From positions 1-38,554 of the forward strand of contig NEWT02000011.1 of assembly GCA_002869925.2 (NCBI GenBank): a stretch of 38,554 nt of DNA, in the 5' to 3' direction. Under the pieces are notes generated by a model. It had not been told where the DNA came from, did not search any database, and saw only the letters and a program-made list of their open reading frames with translations. The position numbers and the translations under genes were made by a program. This document shows positions 7,729-15,275 of the stretch, one piece after another (the first letter of the stretch is position 1; every line of letters starts with the position of its first letter). This DNA is from Nitrospira sp. CG24A (GTDB lineage Bacteria; Nitrospirota; Nitrospiria; Nitrospirales; Nitrospiraceae).

Positions 7729-7754
7729 CTTAGAGAAGAAGGTCGGTGCGTTCG

Positions 7755-7783
7755 TTGACAGGAGAAGAGTGTTCTGGTACTGG
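7755..7783 (+). promoter_or_regulatory. Candidate promoter of the secreted-protein gene
   Basis: TTGACA (7755-7760), 17-base spacer ending in TGG (extended -10), then TACTGG (7778-7783). The -35 is consensus and the -10 is poor. If real, transcription starts at or next to the ATG at 7791. Confidence 0.3.
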
Positions 7784-7790
7784 CAAGTGT

Positions 7791-8438
7791 ATGTCGGTCA
7801 CGCAGAGTGATCAGCACGCCGCCCAGAAGCTTTGGCCGATGGTTCGGTTGAGGAGAACCGTGCTCTCCGTGTGCGTTCTTGCGTCGAGTAGTTTTGCCGC
7901 TGTGCCGGCGTATGCTATCGACGTGCATCCTACGGTGGAGGAGGTTCAGGTCGCACTCGATCAGGGGAAGGAGTCCGCGCAGCGACAGAGCCCTCCGGAG
8001 ACGTTTTATGTTCGATTCGGCGCAACCGACGAGCTTCATTTGAACGGGTTTTTGATCACGAAGCTCAGTGGACTGTCAGTCATGGCGACGCATATGGCTC
8101 TGCGGGGAATCCAGCCGAGTGAGACCGATGTGACGCAAATTCTGGAGGGCCAGACGATGCTAGTCAGTGTCAGCATTTTCGGGAATGCGCTCAACTTTGC
8201 GATAGGCAGCTATATGGTGTTCGACCAGGGCGGAAAGACTATCAAGCCCGTGACCGTTCGCTTCGACGGGGTCGCCAGTCGCAGTGCTGCCTGGCCGGAA
8301 AGTCCGCGATTCAAAGCGAAAGTTGTCGCGTCGTTCAACTATGCTGACTTCGACCCGAATGCCAAAACGACGATCACAGTCTTCCCGGCGAATGGGGGAG
8401 AGTCGAGCTTTACTGTAGACTTTTCCCAGATCCATTAG
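7791..8438 (+). CDS. Secreted protein of unknown function
   Basis: About 215 residues with a signal peptide: basic VRLRRTV, a hydrophobic core and likely cleavage after PAYA. The mature domain contains FYVRFGATDELHLNGFLITK and several beta-rich segments ending in FTVDFSQIH. It looks like a compact all-beta exported domain, but I do not recognise the family. The start is uncertain. The ATG at 7791 lies seven bases after a weak extended -10 (TGGTACTGG) with TTGACA 17 bases further upstream. The ATG at 7839 would give a more ordinary signal peptide, and a GTG at 7746 is possible. Divergent from the heme-protein gene and followed by a repeat element. Confidence 0.7.
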   Translation: MSVTQSDQHAAQKLWPMVRLRRTVLSVCVLASSSFAAVPAYAIDVHPTVEEVQVALDQGKESAQRQSPPETFYVRFGATDELHLNGFLITKLSGLSVMATHMALRGIQPSETDVTQILEGQTMLVSVSIFGNALNFAIGSYMVFDQGGKTIKPVTVRFDGVASRSAAWPESPRFKAKVVASFNYADFDPNAKTTITVFPANGGESSFTVDFSQIH

Positions 8439-8604
8439 CGAGATGATGAAAAAGGAGCGGGGTGGTTGGGACGATCCCCGTGCTCGCGCAACGCGCAGCC
8501 TCAGAAGGCCCTCGTTGGACGCACGCAGTCGGGATCATCCCAGCCACCCCGCATAAAGTGATAGTTCGCTGCGGCCTTGCTGACGGCCTTTTTGATCATC
8601 CCGC
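8438..8604. repeat. Dispersed intergenic repeat, family A, divergent copy with long hairpin
   Basis: Outer inverted ends GCGAGATGATGAAAAAGG (8438-8455) and, read on the other strand, GCGGGATGATCAAAAAGG match the family A termini. Inside is a second, nearly perfect 22-bp inverted repeat: GCGGGGTGGTTGGGACGAT (from 8457) against ATCATCCCAGCCACCCCGC (to 8552). The CGGCCTTGCTGACGGCC segment at 8572-8588 matches the right-hand part of the other copies. It starts at the stop codon of the secreted-protein gene and could terminate its transcript. Confidence 0.6.
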
Positions 8605-8659
8605 ATGCGAGGACGATCGAAGTTCTCAAGAGGCAATATAGTTTCCCGCACAACCACCT

Positions 8660-9955
8660 ATGTCATTTATGGCACCACGACTTGATGCAGAAATCATTGC
8701 GATTGGCACGGAACTGTTGATCGGTGGCCGATCGGATCTCAACTCTCTCTTTCTCGCCGACGAACTCGGACGGCTCGGGATCGCCGTTCGATTCAAGTCG
8801 GTTGTCGGCGATGAACGGCAGGATATCGTCACAGCGATCCACACAGCCGTAAAGCGGGCTCAGGTGATTGTCATGACCGGTGGACTCGGTCCCACCGTGG
8901 ATGATTGCACGAGAGAGGCGGTGGCCTATGCGACCGGACGTCGACTCGGTCGTCGCAAGGAAGCATTAGAAGGTATGACAGCCCGACTCTCGCAATGGGG
9001 CCGCATACCAAACCGTGCGCAGTTGCGCCAGGCCATGATTCCATCCGGCGCCACCGTCCTGAAGAATCCGATCGGTTCTGCGCCGGGGTTTTGTCTGGCA
9101 TGGAAGAAGGCGATGATTGTCTCGTTGCCTGGCGTGCCGCGAGAAATGGAAGAAATGATGCAGCAGGAAGTCGTGCCATTGCTGCGCGCGGCAAGCGAAT
9201 CGTCAGGCCGGCCCCAACGAGCGCCGATCGTCCGTCAGGTGTTTCATACCTTCGGTCTGCCGGAGGCGGATGTCGATGCCACGCTCAAAGGGCTCATTAC
9301 ACACGAAGTGCCGGTCGACTTGGGGCTGCTCGCATCGCCCATGGGCGTACTGGTTTCTCTGACGACGAAGGCAAACCAGTCTGCCTCGGAGAAGAATCGT
9401 GATCTGCTGCAGAGGCTGGCACACGACGTCCGGTCACGCCTTGGCGATTGGCTCTTTGCTGAAGGGCGAGAGACGATGGAAGAAGTCGTCGGGCGAGAAC
9501 TCACCAAACGGGGCCTTATACTGGCGGTCGCAGAATCCTGCACCGGAGGATTGATCGGTCATCGGCTGACACAGGTGGCTGGCTCATCTGCCTATATGGA
9601 TCGTGGCGCTGTCTGTTATAGCAATCGGGCGAAGACGGAGATGCTGGGTGTGTCGGCGGAACTGATCGTCCGGCGTGGTGCAGTGAGCAAAGAGGTCGCT
9701 GCATCGATGGCTCGCGGCATTCGAGAGCGTGCCAATGTCTCGGTGGGACTCAGCGTCACCGGCATTGCCGGACCAGGCGGTGGGACCGAGACCAAGCCTG
9801 TAGGGCTGGTCTACGTTGGATTGGATGATGGAACCGACCGGTCGATCGTGCGGGAGTTCCGGTTTCACGGCGACCGGAATGTCATCAAACAACGGTCGTC
9901 ACAAGCTGCCTTGGATCTCCTTCGCCGTTGGTTGCTCGATAAAGAGGCAAAATGA
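8660..9955 (+). CDS. cinA: CinA family protein (MoaB-like domain plus nicotinamide-nucleotide amidase domain)
   Basis: A 431-residue two-domain CinA. The N-terminal half (about 1-170) is a MoaB/MogA-type domain with GTELLIGG (16-23) and TGGLGPTVDD (73-82), associated with ADP-ribose/nucleotide pyrophosphatase activity. The C-terminal domain (about 270-430) is the PncC-type amidase, with the nucleophile motif AESCTGG (Ser293) and VTGIAGPGGGT; it converts NMN to NaMN in NAD recycling. Its stop overlaps the thpR start as ATGA. In several phyla cinA and thpR stand next to recA; here recA lies 5.3 kb away. There is no strong Shine-Dalgarno sequence; a TATAGT at 8637-8642 is a possible -10 box. Confidence 0.93.
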   Translation: MSFMAPRLDAEIIAIGTELLIGGRSDLNSLFLADELGRLGIAVRFKSVVGDERQDIVTAIHTAVKRAQVIVMTGGLGPTVDDCTREAVAYATGRRLGRRKEALEGMTARLSQWGRIPNRAQLRQAMIPSGATVLKNPIGSAPGFCLAWKKAMIVSLPGVPREMEEMMQQEVVPLLRAASESSGRPQRAPIVRQVFHTFGLPEADVDATLKGLITHEVPVDLGLLASPMGVLVSLTTKANQSASEKNRDLLQRLAHDVRSRLGDWLFAEGRETMEEVVGRELTKRGLILAVAESCTGGLIGHRLTQVAGSSAYMDRGAVCYSNRAKTEMLGVSAELIVRRGAVSKEVAASMARGIRERANVSVGLSVTGIAGPGGGTETKPVGLVYVGLDDGTDRSIVREFRFHGDRNVIKQRSSQAALDLLRRWLLDKEAK

Positions 9956-10563
9956 TCCGGGCGTTTCTGGCCGTTGAACTGTCGCAAGAACTTCGGGCCG
10001 AGCTTGCCGCTCTCCAACAGGAATTGAAACAGAGAATTGAGCCGGACCTGAAACGAGAGATCCGCATCTCCTGGGTGGAGCCGGCTAAAATTCATCTCAC
10101 GATCAAGTTTCTCGGCAACATGGACGAGCAGCTTCTTGATCCGTTGCTGAGGGTGGTTGAACAGGCGATCGGAAGTCAGCCATTAGTGAATGTGCCGCTT
10201 GAACGACTCGGCGCCTTCCCCCGTCCGCAGGGTCCACGTGTGCTGTGGATCGGGCCGTCGGAGCATTGGGAGCGGGGAGTAGAGGGGAAGCGAGTCACTG
10301 AGATCCGTGGCGCAATTGAACAGGCATGTGAAAGCCTCGGCTTTCTCCGTGAGACAAAAACGTTCAGCCCTCATTTGACCTTGGCGAGGATCAAGGCGGG
10401 AGAACATCATGTTGGAGTCGTATTGGCAAAAAGCGGAGTGCTTGATCGGCCCTGTTCATTGCGCTCACTAGCGGTGGAGTCGGTTGTGTTGATGAAAAGT
10501 GAATTGAAGCCGACCGGGTCGGTCTATACAAGACTTTGGGCTGTACGGTTGAGGGACTCTTAA
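9952..10563 (+). CDS. thpR: RNA 2',3'-cyclic phosphodiesterase (2H phosphoesterase)
   Basis: A 203-residue protein of the LigT/ThpR branch of 2H phosphoesterases, which opens 2',3'-cyclic phosphate ends of RNA (historically 2'-5' RNA ligase). Both catalytic H-x-T motifs are visible: HLTIKFLG (His48, Thr50) and HLTLARI (His141, Thr143). The start ATG overlaps the cinA stop (ATGA), so the two are translationally coupled. The gene converges on the PilB-type ATPase gene with only 10 bases between the stops, so transcription must end inside the opposing gene. Confidence 0.93.
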   Translation: MIRAFLAVELSQELRAELAALQQELKQRIEPDLKREIRISWVEPAKIHLTIKFLGNMDEQLLDPLLRVVEQAIGSQPLVNVPLERLGAFPRPQGPRVLWIGPSEHWERGVEGKRVTEIRGAIEQACESLGFLRETKTFSPHLTLARIKAGEHHVGVVLAKSGVLDRPCSLRSLAVESVVLMKSELKPTGSVYTRLWAVRLRDS

Positions 10564-10573
10564 TTTAGGCGAC

Positions 10574-12316
10574 TCAAAGGGCCACGCGGAAGACTTCCTC
10601 AATGGTCGTTTCACCCATGAACGCCTTGGCCAACCCATCCTGGAACATCGTTTTCATGCCTTTCCCGATCGCTATCGAGCGGATAAACGATGCCGCCTTC
10701 CGCTGCATGATCAAATCTCGAATCTCCTCATCGACTTCGAAAATCTCGAATAGGCCGACCCGGCCGATGAAACCGCTTCCCTGGCATTGGGCACAACCTT
10801 TCCCTTTGTAGAACCTGACCCCTGCAAGCCCATCGTGCGTTTTGCGCAGGATGCCTTGCCGCTGCAACACTGCAATCGTTTCGGAGAAGTCGGGCCGAGA
10901 TTGGATGGATTCGAGAACTCTGGCGCTGGGAGTTACGCTTTCGCGGCAGTTCTTACAGGTCCTGCGGACGAGTCGCTGAGCCACCACGAGGGTCAGCGAC
11001 GACGACAGAAGATACGGTTCCACTCCGATGTCGAGCAATCGAGGAATACTCCCGGTAGAATCGTTCGTGTGAAGGGTGGATAGGAGGAGCCGTCCAACCA
11101 AGGCGGCCTGGACGGCGATTTCGGCCGTTTCTTTATCGCGGATCTCTCCAACCATGATGACGTCGGGATCTTGGCGGAGTAACGCTTTCAGGCCTGTGGA
11201 AAACTGGACACCTGCTTGATGATTCACTTGGGTCTGGTTGACCCTTGGAATCGTGTATTCGACAGGTTCTTCAATGGTTGAGATGTTGACAATGTTTTGG
11301 CGCTCCGTTCCGATCCGCATCAGCATCGCGTAGAGCGTCGTGGACTTGCCCGACCCGGTCGGCCCGGTGATCAGGATCATCCCAAATGGTTTCATGATAT
11401 TCCGAAGAATAATTTGATAATCGTGGGGCACGAGCCCCAGATCCTCCAAGTCAATGATGACATTGTCCTTTGACAGGATTCGGAGGACGATTTTTTCTCC
11501 CCACTGCGTGGGAATTGATGCGACACGGAGATCTATTTTGAAGCCGTCGAGGTTGGCTTCGAATCGACCATCCTGCGGAGTGCGCCGCTCATCAATGCGC
11601 ATACCCGACAGAATTTTGATTCGTGAGACCAGCGGGAGCTGAAGCGCCGGGGTGAGGCTGAAGACTTCGCGCATCACCCCGTCGACACGGTAACGGACGA
11701 CGGTTTCAAGTTCGAATGGTTCGATGTGGATATCGGACGCTCGTGTGACAGCCGCGTAGAGGAGCAGGCGTTGGACCGCGTCCACGATCGTCGATTCGTT
11801 CCCGTCATGCTGTTTTGCCGACGTGAGTTCGGTTGTTTTATTCGTGGTCGCTCGGTCTAAGATTTCCCGCAATTCTTTCTTGTACAACAGTTGCGCTCGT
11901 CTAATCGATGCTTCCGTTGCGAGGAACGGACTGACGTGCAGCCCTGTCGTGCGCTCAATCTCGCTCAGGACTTTCCGTTCGCGAGGGTCTGCCATGGCGA
12001 CGTGCAGGTGGTCGCCATCGCGGTCGAATGGAAGGAGAATATGTTTACGCGAGAAGGCTTCCTGTATCGTCCCGATGACGTCCCCCTTCACATGGCCGAT
12101 TGTCAGGTCGACGAATCTGACGTTCCAGCTACGAGCAAGTTGGTCCAGCAGAAATGCTTGTGGGATGCGGCCTTGCTCGACAAGTGTATGAACGAGGGGA
12201 GTTCTGAGCCGTTGGGCCAGTGCGCTCGCTCTGTTAAAGTCGGCTTGGTCGATCACCCCGAGCTCTTCCACTAGCAGCGCTTGAAGTTCCTCGTTGCTGA
12301 CCTTCAACTCTGGCAT
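10574..12316 (-). CDS. PilB/GspE-type secretion or pilus assembly ATPase
   Basis: A 580-residue AAA-type motor of type IV pilus or type II secretion systems. In order: an N-terminal MshEN-like domain (about 50-150), Walker A GPTGSGKST (318-326), Asp box TIEEPVEY (347-354), Walker B RQDPDVIMVGEIRD (381-394), His box STLHTNDS (413-420), and a zinc-binding tetracysteine (Cys454, 457, 508, 511). All motor motifs are intact. No pilin, PilC, PilT or secretin gene is in the window, so it stands apart from its expected partners. AGGA lies eight bases before the ATG. It overlaps the response regulator gene by 13 bases, suggesting that phosphorelay genes and the motor form one unit. PilB versus GspE cannot be decided here. 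Confidence 0.9.
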   Translation of the reverse strand: MPELKVSNEELQALLVEELGVIDQADFNRASALAQRLRTPLVHTLVEQGRIPQAFLLDQLARSWNVRFVDLTIGHVKGDVIGTIQEAFSRKHILLPFDRDGDHLHVAMADPRERKVLSEIERTTGLHVSPFLATEASIRRAQLLYKKELREILDRATTNKTTELTSAKQHDGNESTIVDAVQRLLLYAAVTRASDIHIEPFELETVVRYRVDGVMREVFSLTPALQLPLVSRIKILSGMRIDERRTPQDGRFEANLDGFKIDLRVASIPTQWGEKIVLRILSKDNVIIDLEDLGLVPHDYQIILRNIMKPFGMILITGPTGSGKSTTLYAMLMRIGTERQNIVNISTIEEPVEYTIPRVNQTQVNHQAGVQFSTGLKALLRQDPDVIMVGEIRDKETAEIAVQAALVGRLLLSTLHTNDSTGSIPRLLDIGVEPYLLSSSLTLVVAQRLVRRTCKNCRESVTPSARVLESIQSRPDFSETIAVLQRQGILRKTHDGLAGVRFYKGKGCAQCQGSGFIGRVGLFEIFEVDEEIRDLIMQRKAASFIRSIAIGKGMKTMFQDGLAKAFMGETTIEEVFRVAL

Positions 12317-12693
12317 GGCGCTTGTCCTTTGGCGAGGGTACTCTCAACTTGCTTCACAAGCTCGCTCATCGAGAAGGTGGTCTTGTTGAAGTATGCGACG
12401 GCTCCGAGATCCAATGCCTCCTGCTTATCTTGTTCTTGAGTCAGACTACTCAAGACGATCACGGGGATGGCTGATGTGCGGGTATCCTGTTTCAACGTTT
12501 GGAGAACGTCGAATCCTTGGAGCTTCGGCATGATCAGATCGAGGACGATCATATCAGGCCGTTCAGATCGGATCAGTTGAAGGGCTTCTTCCCCGTCGGA
12601 TGCGGTTGCCACGTCGTACCCCTGTCGACGGAGGGTTGTTTCCGCCACTTTTCGGAACATCCGGTCATCGTCTGCGACTACAATTCTCGTCAT
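12304..12693 (-). CDS. Single-domain response regulator (CheY-like)
   Basis: A 129-residue receiver domain with no output domain. The acidic pocket is Asp8-Asp9 (VVADDD), the phosphoacceptor is Asp52 in VLDLIMPK, the switch residue is in VLSS (near Ser82) and the conserved lysine is Lys104 (FNKTTF). It overlaps the PilB-type ATPase gene and lies next to an Hpt protein, so it may control pilus or secretion activity; no histidine kinase is nearby. The absence of an output domain implies action by protein contact. The ribosome-binding site is weak (GATGGGATG upstream). Confidence 0.9.
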   Translation of the reverse strand: MTRIVVADDDRMFRKVAETTLRRQGYDVATASDGEEALQLIRSERPDMIVLDLIMPKLQGFDVLQTLKQDTRTSAIPVIVLSSLTQEQDKQEALDLGAVAYFNKTTFSMSELVKQVESTLAKGQAPCQS

Positions 12694-12744
12694 GTATTCA
12701 TCCCATCTGCAATGCGTGCGCGTTCGCCTGGCCGTTCTTCGTCA

Positions 12745-13125
12745 TCAGTTCATTCCTCGCCAGTCCGCCCCCATCAGGCAATTCATGACGCGGGCGAATT
12801 CACGCTGCAATTGCGGGAGGAGGGCTGAAGTGTTCGCCACGTCTCCGGCCTTGCCCAGGCCTTCCATCTCAGCCGCACGCTCCTGAGCCAGTCTGGCGCC
12901 AAAGCACGCAACCATCCCTTTCAAACTATGCGCGGATTGCTTGATCATAATCGCATTGCCTTCGATCACGGCCTGCTCTAGCTCATGCAGTCGTCGGGGG
13001 CAGTCTTCGAGAAATATCTCGACGAGTTCGGTGAGCAGTGTTCGATCTCCATCGACCCAGAGAAGAGCCGCCGAATAATCCACTGGTGGGTTGATCCCGG
13101 CGGGCTGTTCCTGATCGACGTTCAT
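12745..13125 (-). CDS. Histidine phosphotransfer (Hpt) domain protein
   Basis: A 126-residue Hpt domain that passes phosphate between receivers. The phosphorylated histidine is His66 in SAHSLKG, within a four-helix bundle pattern (residues about 25-120). The first 20 residues are proline-containing and flexible. I took the ATG at 13125; a GTG at 13167 would add 14 residues. It lies 51 bases upstream of the single-domain response regulator, a plausible partner. The cognate hybrid kinase is not in the window. Confidence 0.85.
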   Translation of the reverse strand: MNVDQEQPAGINPPVDYSAALLWVDGDRTLLTELVEIFLEDCPRRLHELEQAVIEGNAIMIKQSAHSLKGMVACFGARLAQERAAEMEGLGKAGDVANTSALLPQLQREFARVMNCLMGADWRGMN

Positions 13126-13314
13126 CGGGGGTTCCGGCCTTGTAACGATAGACAATAGATCGATCACGCCATGCTGAATCGCATCAAAACCGATCCGATC
13201 AGACGAGTGACGCAGACCCCTGCCTTCTCGTTATCGGCAACAATTCAAATTACTGTAGGGAAGCCGGGTGGAATAGATTGGATTGCAAAGAGAATTTGAC
13301 TGGCGGGCAATCTC

Positions 13315-14403
13315 TCAGCGCTGCGGGGGTTGTTCTCGCATGGTCAGGCAGAAGACCTCGGTCAATGCGGGATCGAAGGCGGTGCCGGCTTGCTGCTCGA
13401 TCTGTTGTATGGCTTCATCGAAGGAGAGGGGTATTCCTTCTGGTTTGTCGGCAGTCAGGTCGTCGAACACTTGGGCGATGGCGACAATGCGGGCGAGCAG
13501 GGGTGTGCGATCTTCTTGTAAGCCGAATGGGTAACCCGTTCCGTCCCATCGCTCGTGATGGAGTGCGATCACTTGCACGACGTCGGCTGATAGCCCCATG
13601 GCCCGGCCCATCCTTGCTCCCAAGTCGGGAGAATGGGTCTGCGGGTTGGAATCCATGTCCAGCACGTGAGTGTTCGATGCGCTGATTAAATCGAGATCGT
13701 GCACGAGTGCGCCGAGTGCGAGTGACTGCTGGTCGGCGATGGAAAGACTGAGTCGATGGGCGGTCAGCGTTGCATAGAAGCTCACGCGGCTTCCGTGATT
13801 GAGTAGGTGGCGATCTTTCGTTTCTAAGAGGTCGGAGATCAGAGGAACCAAGGGAGATATCTGATCGCTATTCGCCGCGGAGAGCGATCCTGTGCCATTC
13901 ATAGCGGTGTAGTCGTTGATCAGCGCTTTCCACGCGTTGGAACAAGCCGGCTCCGGATCCCAGAGCGTTGTCGAGGTGGTGAGGAGCGGGCGTAGTTGAT
14001 CGAGCCGCAGTTTCTTCTGAGCGGTCTGCAAGGAAATCGCGAGTAACTCTGAGGCATTGAATGGTTTCAAGAGGAAGCCTGCCGCGCCGTGACGGATGCA
14101 GTCCATGGCTGATTGAAGGCTCCCGTAGGCCGTGACCATAATAACTTCAGTCTCGGTATGTGTGCGCTTAATGTCTTTTAAGAGGTCCGATCCGGAACGA
14201 TCCGGCAATTTTAGGTCGAGCGTCACGAGATCGACGCTGTGGTTATCGAGGGTACCTAGGGCTGTGTCTGCATTGTCCGCGGTGAGAATGTGGAAGTCCT
14301 CCCTGAGGATTTGTGACAGGGCCGCGCGAGGGGCTGCCTCATCGTCGACGATGAGGACGGTCGGTTTGCGGATGGTAGGAGCCAGCACGAAGGGAGAGAG
14401 CAT
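13315..14403 (-). CDS. Response regulator with degenerate HD-GYP domain
   Basis: A 362-residue protein. Residues 14-125 are a receiver with Asp20-Asp21, phosphoacceptor Asp63 (VTLDLKLPD) and Lys113 (LLKPF). Residues about 185-345 resemble HD-GYP cyclic-di-GMP phosphodiesterases, with His203 (NHGSRV), His235-Asp236 and HHERWDGTGYP (282-292). The usual HDxGKI reads HDLDLI, so the glycine-lysine pair next to the HD is lost and activity may be reduced or absent. The NPQTHSPDLGA segment replaces the usual HPxxG region. The gene is upstream of the Hpt gene, separated by 189 bases, and has its own promoter. Confidence 0.85.
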   Translation of the reverse strand: MLSPFVLAPTIRKPTVLIVDDEAAPRAALSQILREDFHILTADNADTALGTLDNHSVDLVTLDLKLPDRSGSDLLKDIKRTHTETEVIMVTAYGSLQSAMDCIRHGAAGFLLKPFNASELLAISLQTAQKKLRLDQLRPLLTTSTTLWDPEPACSNAWKALINDYTAMNGTGSLSAANSDQISPLVPLISDLLETKDRHLLNHGSRVSFYATLTAHRLSLSIADQQSLALGALVHDLDLISASNTHVLDMDSNPQTHSPDLGARMGRAMGLSADVVQVIALHHERWDGTGYPFGLQEDRTPLLARIVAIAQVFDDLTADKPEGIPLSFDEAIQQIEQQAGTAFDPALTEVFCLTMREQPPQR

Positions 14404-14410
14404 TCGTCAA

Positions 14411-14439
14411 GTTGTAGGCCTTGATCGTTAAATCGTCAA
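14411..14439 (-). promoter_or_regulatory. Promoter of the HD-GYP-like regulator gene
   Basis: On the minus strand, TTGACG (complement of 14434-14439), 17-base spacer, TACAAC (complement of 14411-14416), then seven bases to the ATG at 14403. No Shine-Dalgarno sequence fits in between, so a leaderless mRNA is expected. Confidence 0.5.
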
Positions 14440-14525
14440 GGAATTCGAAAATGTGTGCAGGGTTTGGTGTTTGAGGCGTGCCTATGGATGTCATGTCTCC
14501 CGCTGCTGAGATTCTGCAGGTGAAT

Positions 14526-14580
14526 AGTCATTCTATGTGCAGGCGCGTGAATAAGGCGCCGAGTCGTGTAAGTCTGCTAG
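14526..14580. repeat. 55-bp direct repeat, copy 1
   Basis: Identical over 55 bases to 14636-14690. The unit begins AGTCATTCTATGTGCAGG and ends GTGTAAGTCTGCTAG. It contains GGCGC, a nine-base loop and GCGCC (a short hairpin). It lies in a 356-base gene-free stretch (14404-14759) upstream of a small secreted-protein gene. No open frame runs through it. Confidence 0.9.
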
Positions 14581-14635
14581 GGAAGGTCTGATTTATTCCC
14601 CGTTGGTGATGTGCTATGAGGAATGCAGCACTGAA

Positions 14636-14690
14636 AGTCATTCTATGTGCAGGCGCGTGAATAAGGCGCCGAGTCGTGTAAGTCTGCTAG
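14636..14690. repeat. 55-bp direct repeat, copy 2
   Basis: Perfect copy of 14526-14580, exactly 110 bases downstream (55-base unit, 55-base spacer). The two spacers differ, although both end in GCAG followed by TGAA-like sequence just before the repeat, hinting at an older tandem duplication. It ends 34 bases before the -35 box of the gene at 14760. Confidence 0.9.
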
Positions 14691-14724
14691 TGGAGGGGCG
14701 AGAACAATATTCTGCGCATACCTC

Positions 14725-14753
14725 TTGACGACGGGATATTCCTTTTATAGAGT
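14725..14753 (+). promoter_or_regulatory. Promoter of the small secreted-protein gene
   Basis: TTGACG (14725-14730), 17-base spacer, TAGAGT (14748-14753), then six bases to the ATG at 14760. No Shine-Dalgarno sequence is present, so the message is probably leaderless. Confidence 0.5.
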
Positions 14754-14759
14754 AATCGT

Positions 14760-15155
14760 ATGAAATATAGCATGTCAGCTGTAGTTCTGTTGGTGGTCTT
14801 GGCAATGATTCCAGTCGAGAGTCGCGCAGCTGAACTATTCGACTCCGAAGAACCTTTTAATCAGGCCATCACGAAAAATCTGTTGCGGTCATTTCTGAAT
14901 CAAGCGTTGGATGTCTTGGACGATCACCTGGAAGTAACAGGGACGTTGAATCCCAACGAACAACGAGGGAATCGGCAGCAATACCTCAAGTTTCGTTTCT
15001 ATCCGGAAGGCAAGTCAAGATCCAACGAATCCATGACAGCCGAAGGATGGGTCGACCAAGTCCCTGATTCAAGCCAGCAAGATTTTCATTTTCGCTTCTC
15101 CCTGCCAAAGCCCGCTCCAAATCAGGGCTCCTCTAAGTCCATGGACGTCCTTTAG
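14760..15155 (+). CDS. Small secreted protein of unknown function
   Basis: A 131-residue protein with a clear signal peptide (MKYSMSAVVLLVVLAMIPV, likely cleavage near ESRAA). The mature part is about 107 residues, acidic and glutamine-rich, with a helix-like FNQAITKNLLRSFLNQALDV followed by a more polar, probably beta-containing segment (YLKFRFYPEGKS, DFHFRFSLP). The family is not recognised. It is preceded by the 55-bp repeat pair and a promoter that leaves no untranslated leader. A second ATG at 14772 is possible but also lacks a ribosome-binding site. It lies between the signalling block and recA. Confidence 0.65.
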   Translation: MKYSMSAVVLLVVLAMIPVESRAAELFDSEEPFNQAITKNLLRSFLNQALDVLDDHLEVTGTLNPNEQRGNRQQYLKFRFYPEGKSRSNESMTAEGWVDQVPDSSQQDFHFRFSLPKPAPNQGSSKSMDVL

Positions 15156-15237
15156 TGCGCGTGTAACCTCCCCTGACCTCTGGTTGTGAGATGACCTGTC
15201 TGACAATATCCCGCTAGGTTTCTTCTACTTGACTGGG

Positions 15238-15243
15238 TATAAT
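15238..15243 (+). promoter_or_regulatory. -10 box of the recA promoter
   Basis: Perfect TATAAT 32 bases before the recA ATG; no good -35 hexamer lies at 16-18 bases. I looked for SOS boxes of the E. coli (CTG-N10-CAG) and Gram-positive (GAAC-N4-GTTC) types around it and found none. Confidence 0.4.
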
Positions 15244-15275
15244 CCACCGTTCTTTCTATCACCCGAGGAGCACCC

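Noticed and set aside
14526-14690. Possible CRISPR array from the 55-bp repeats
   Set aside because: There are only two units, each 55 bases, longer than known CRISPR repeats, and no cas gene is present.
15156-15275. SOS (LexA) box before recA
   Set aside because: No CTG-N10-CAG or GAAC-N4-GTTC-type operator could be found; the LexA motif of this lineage is not known to me, so control by LexA is neither supported nor excluded.
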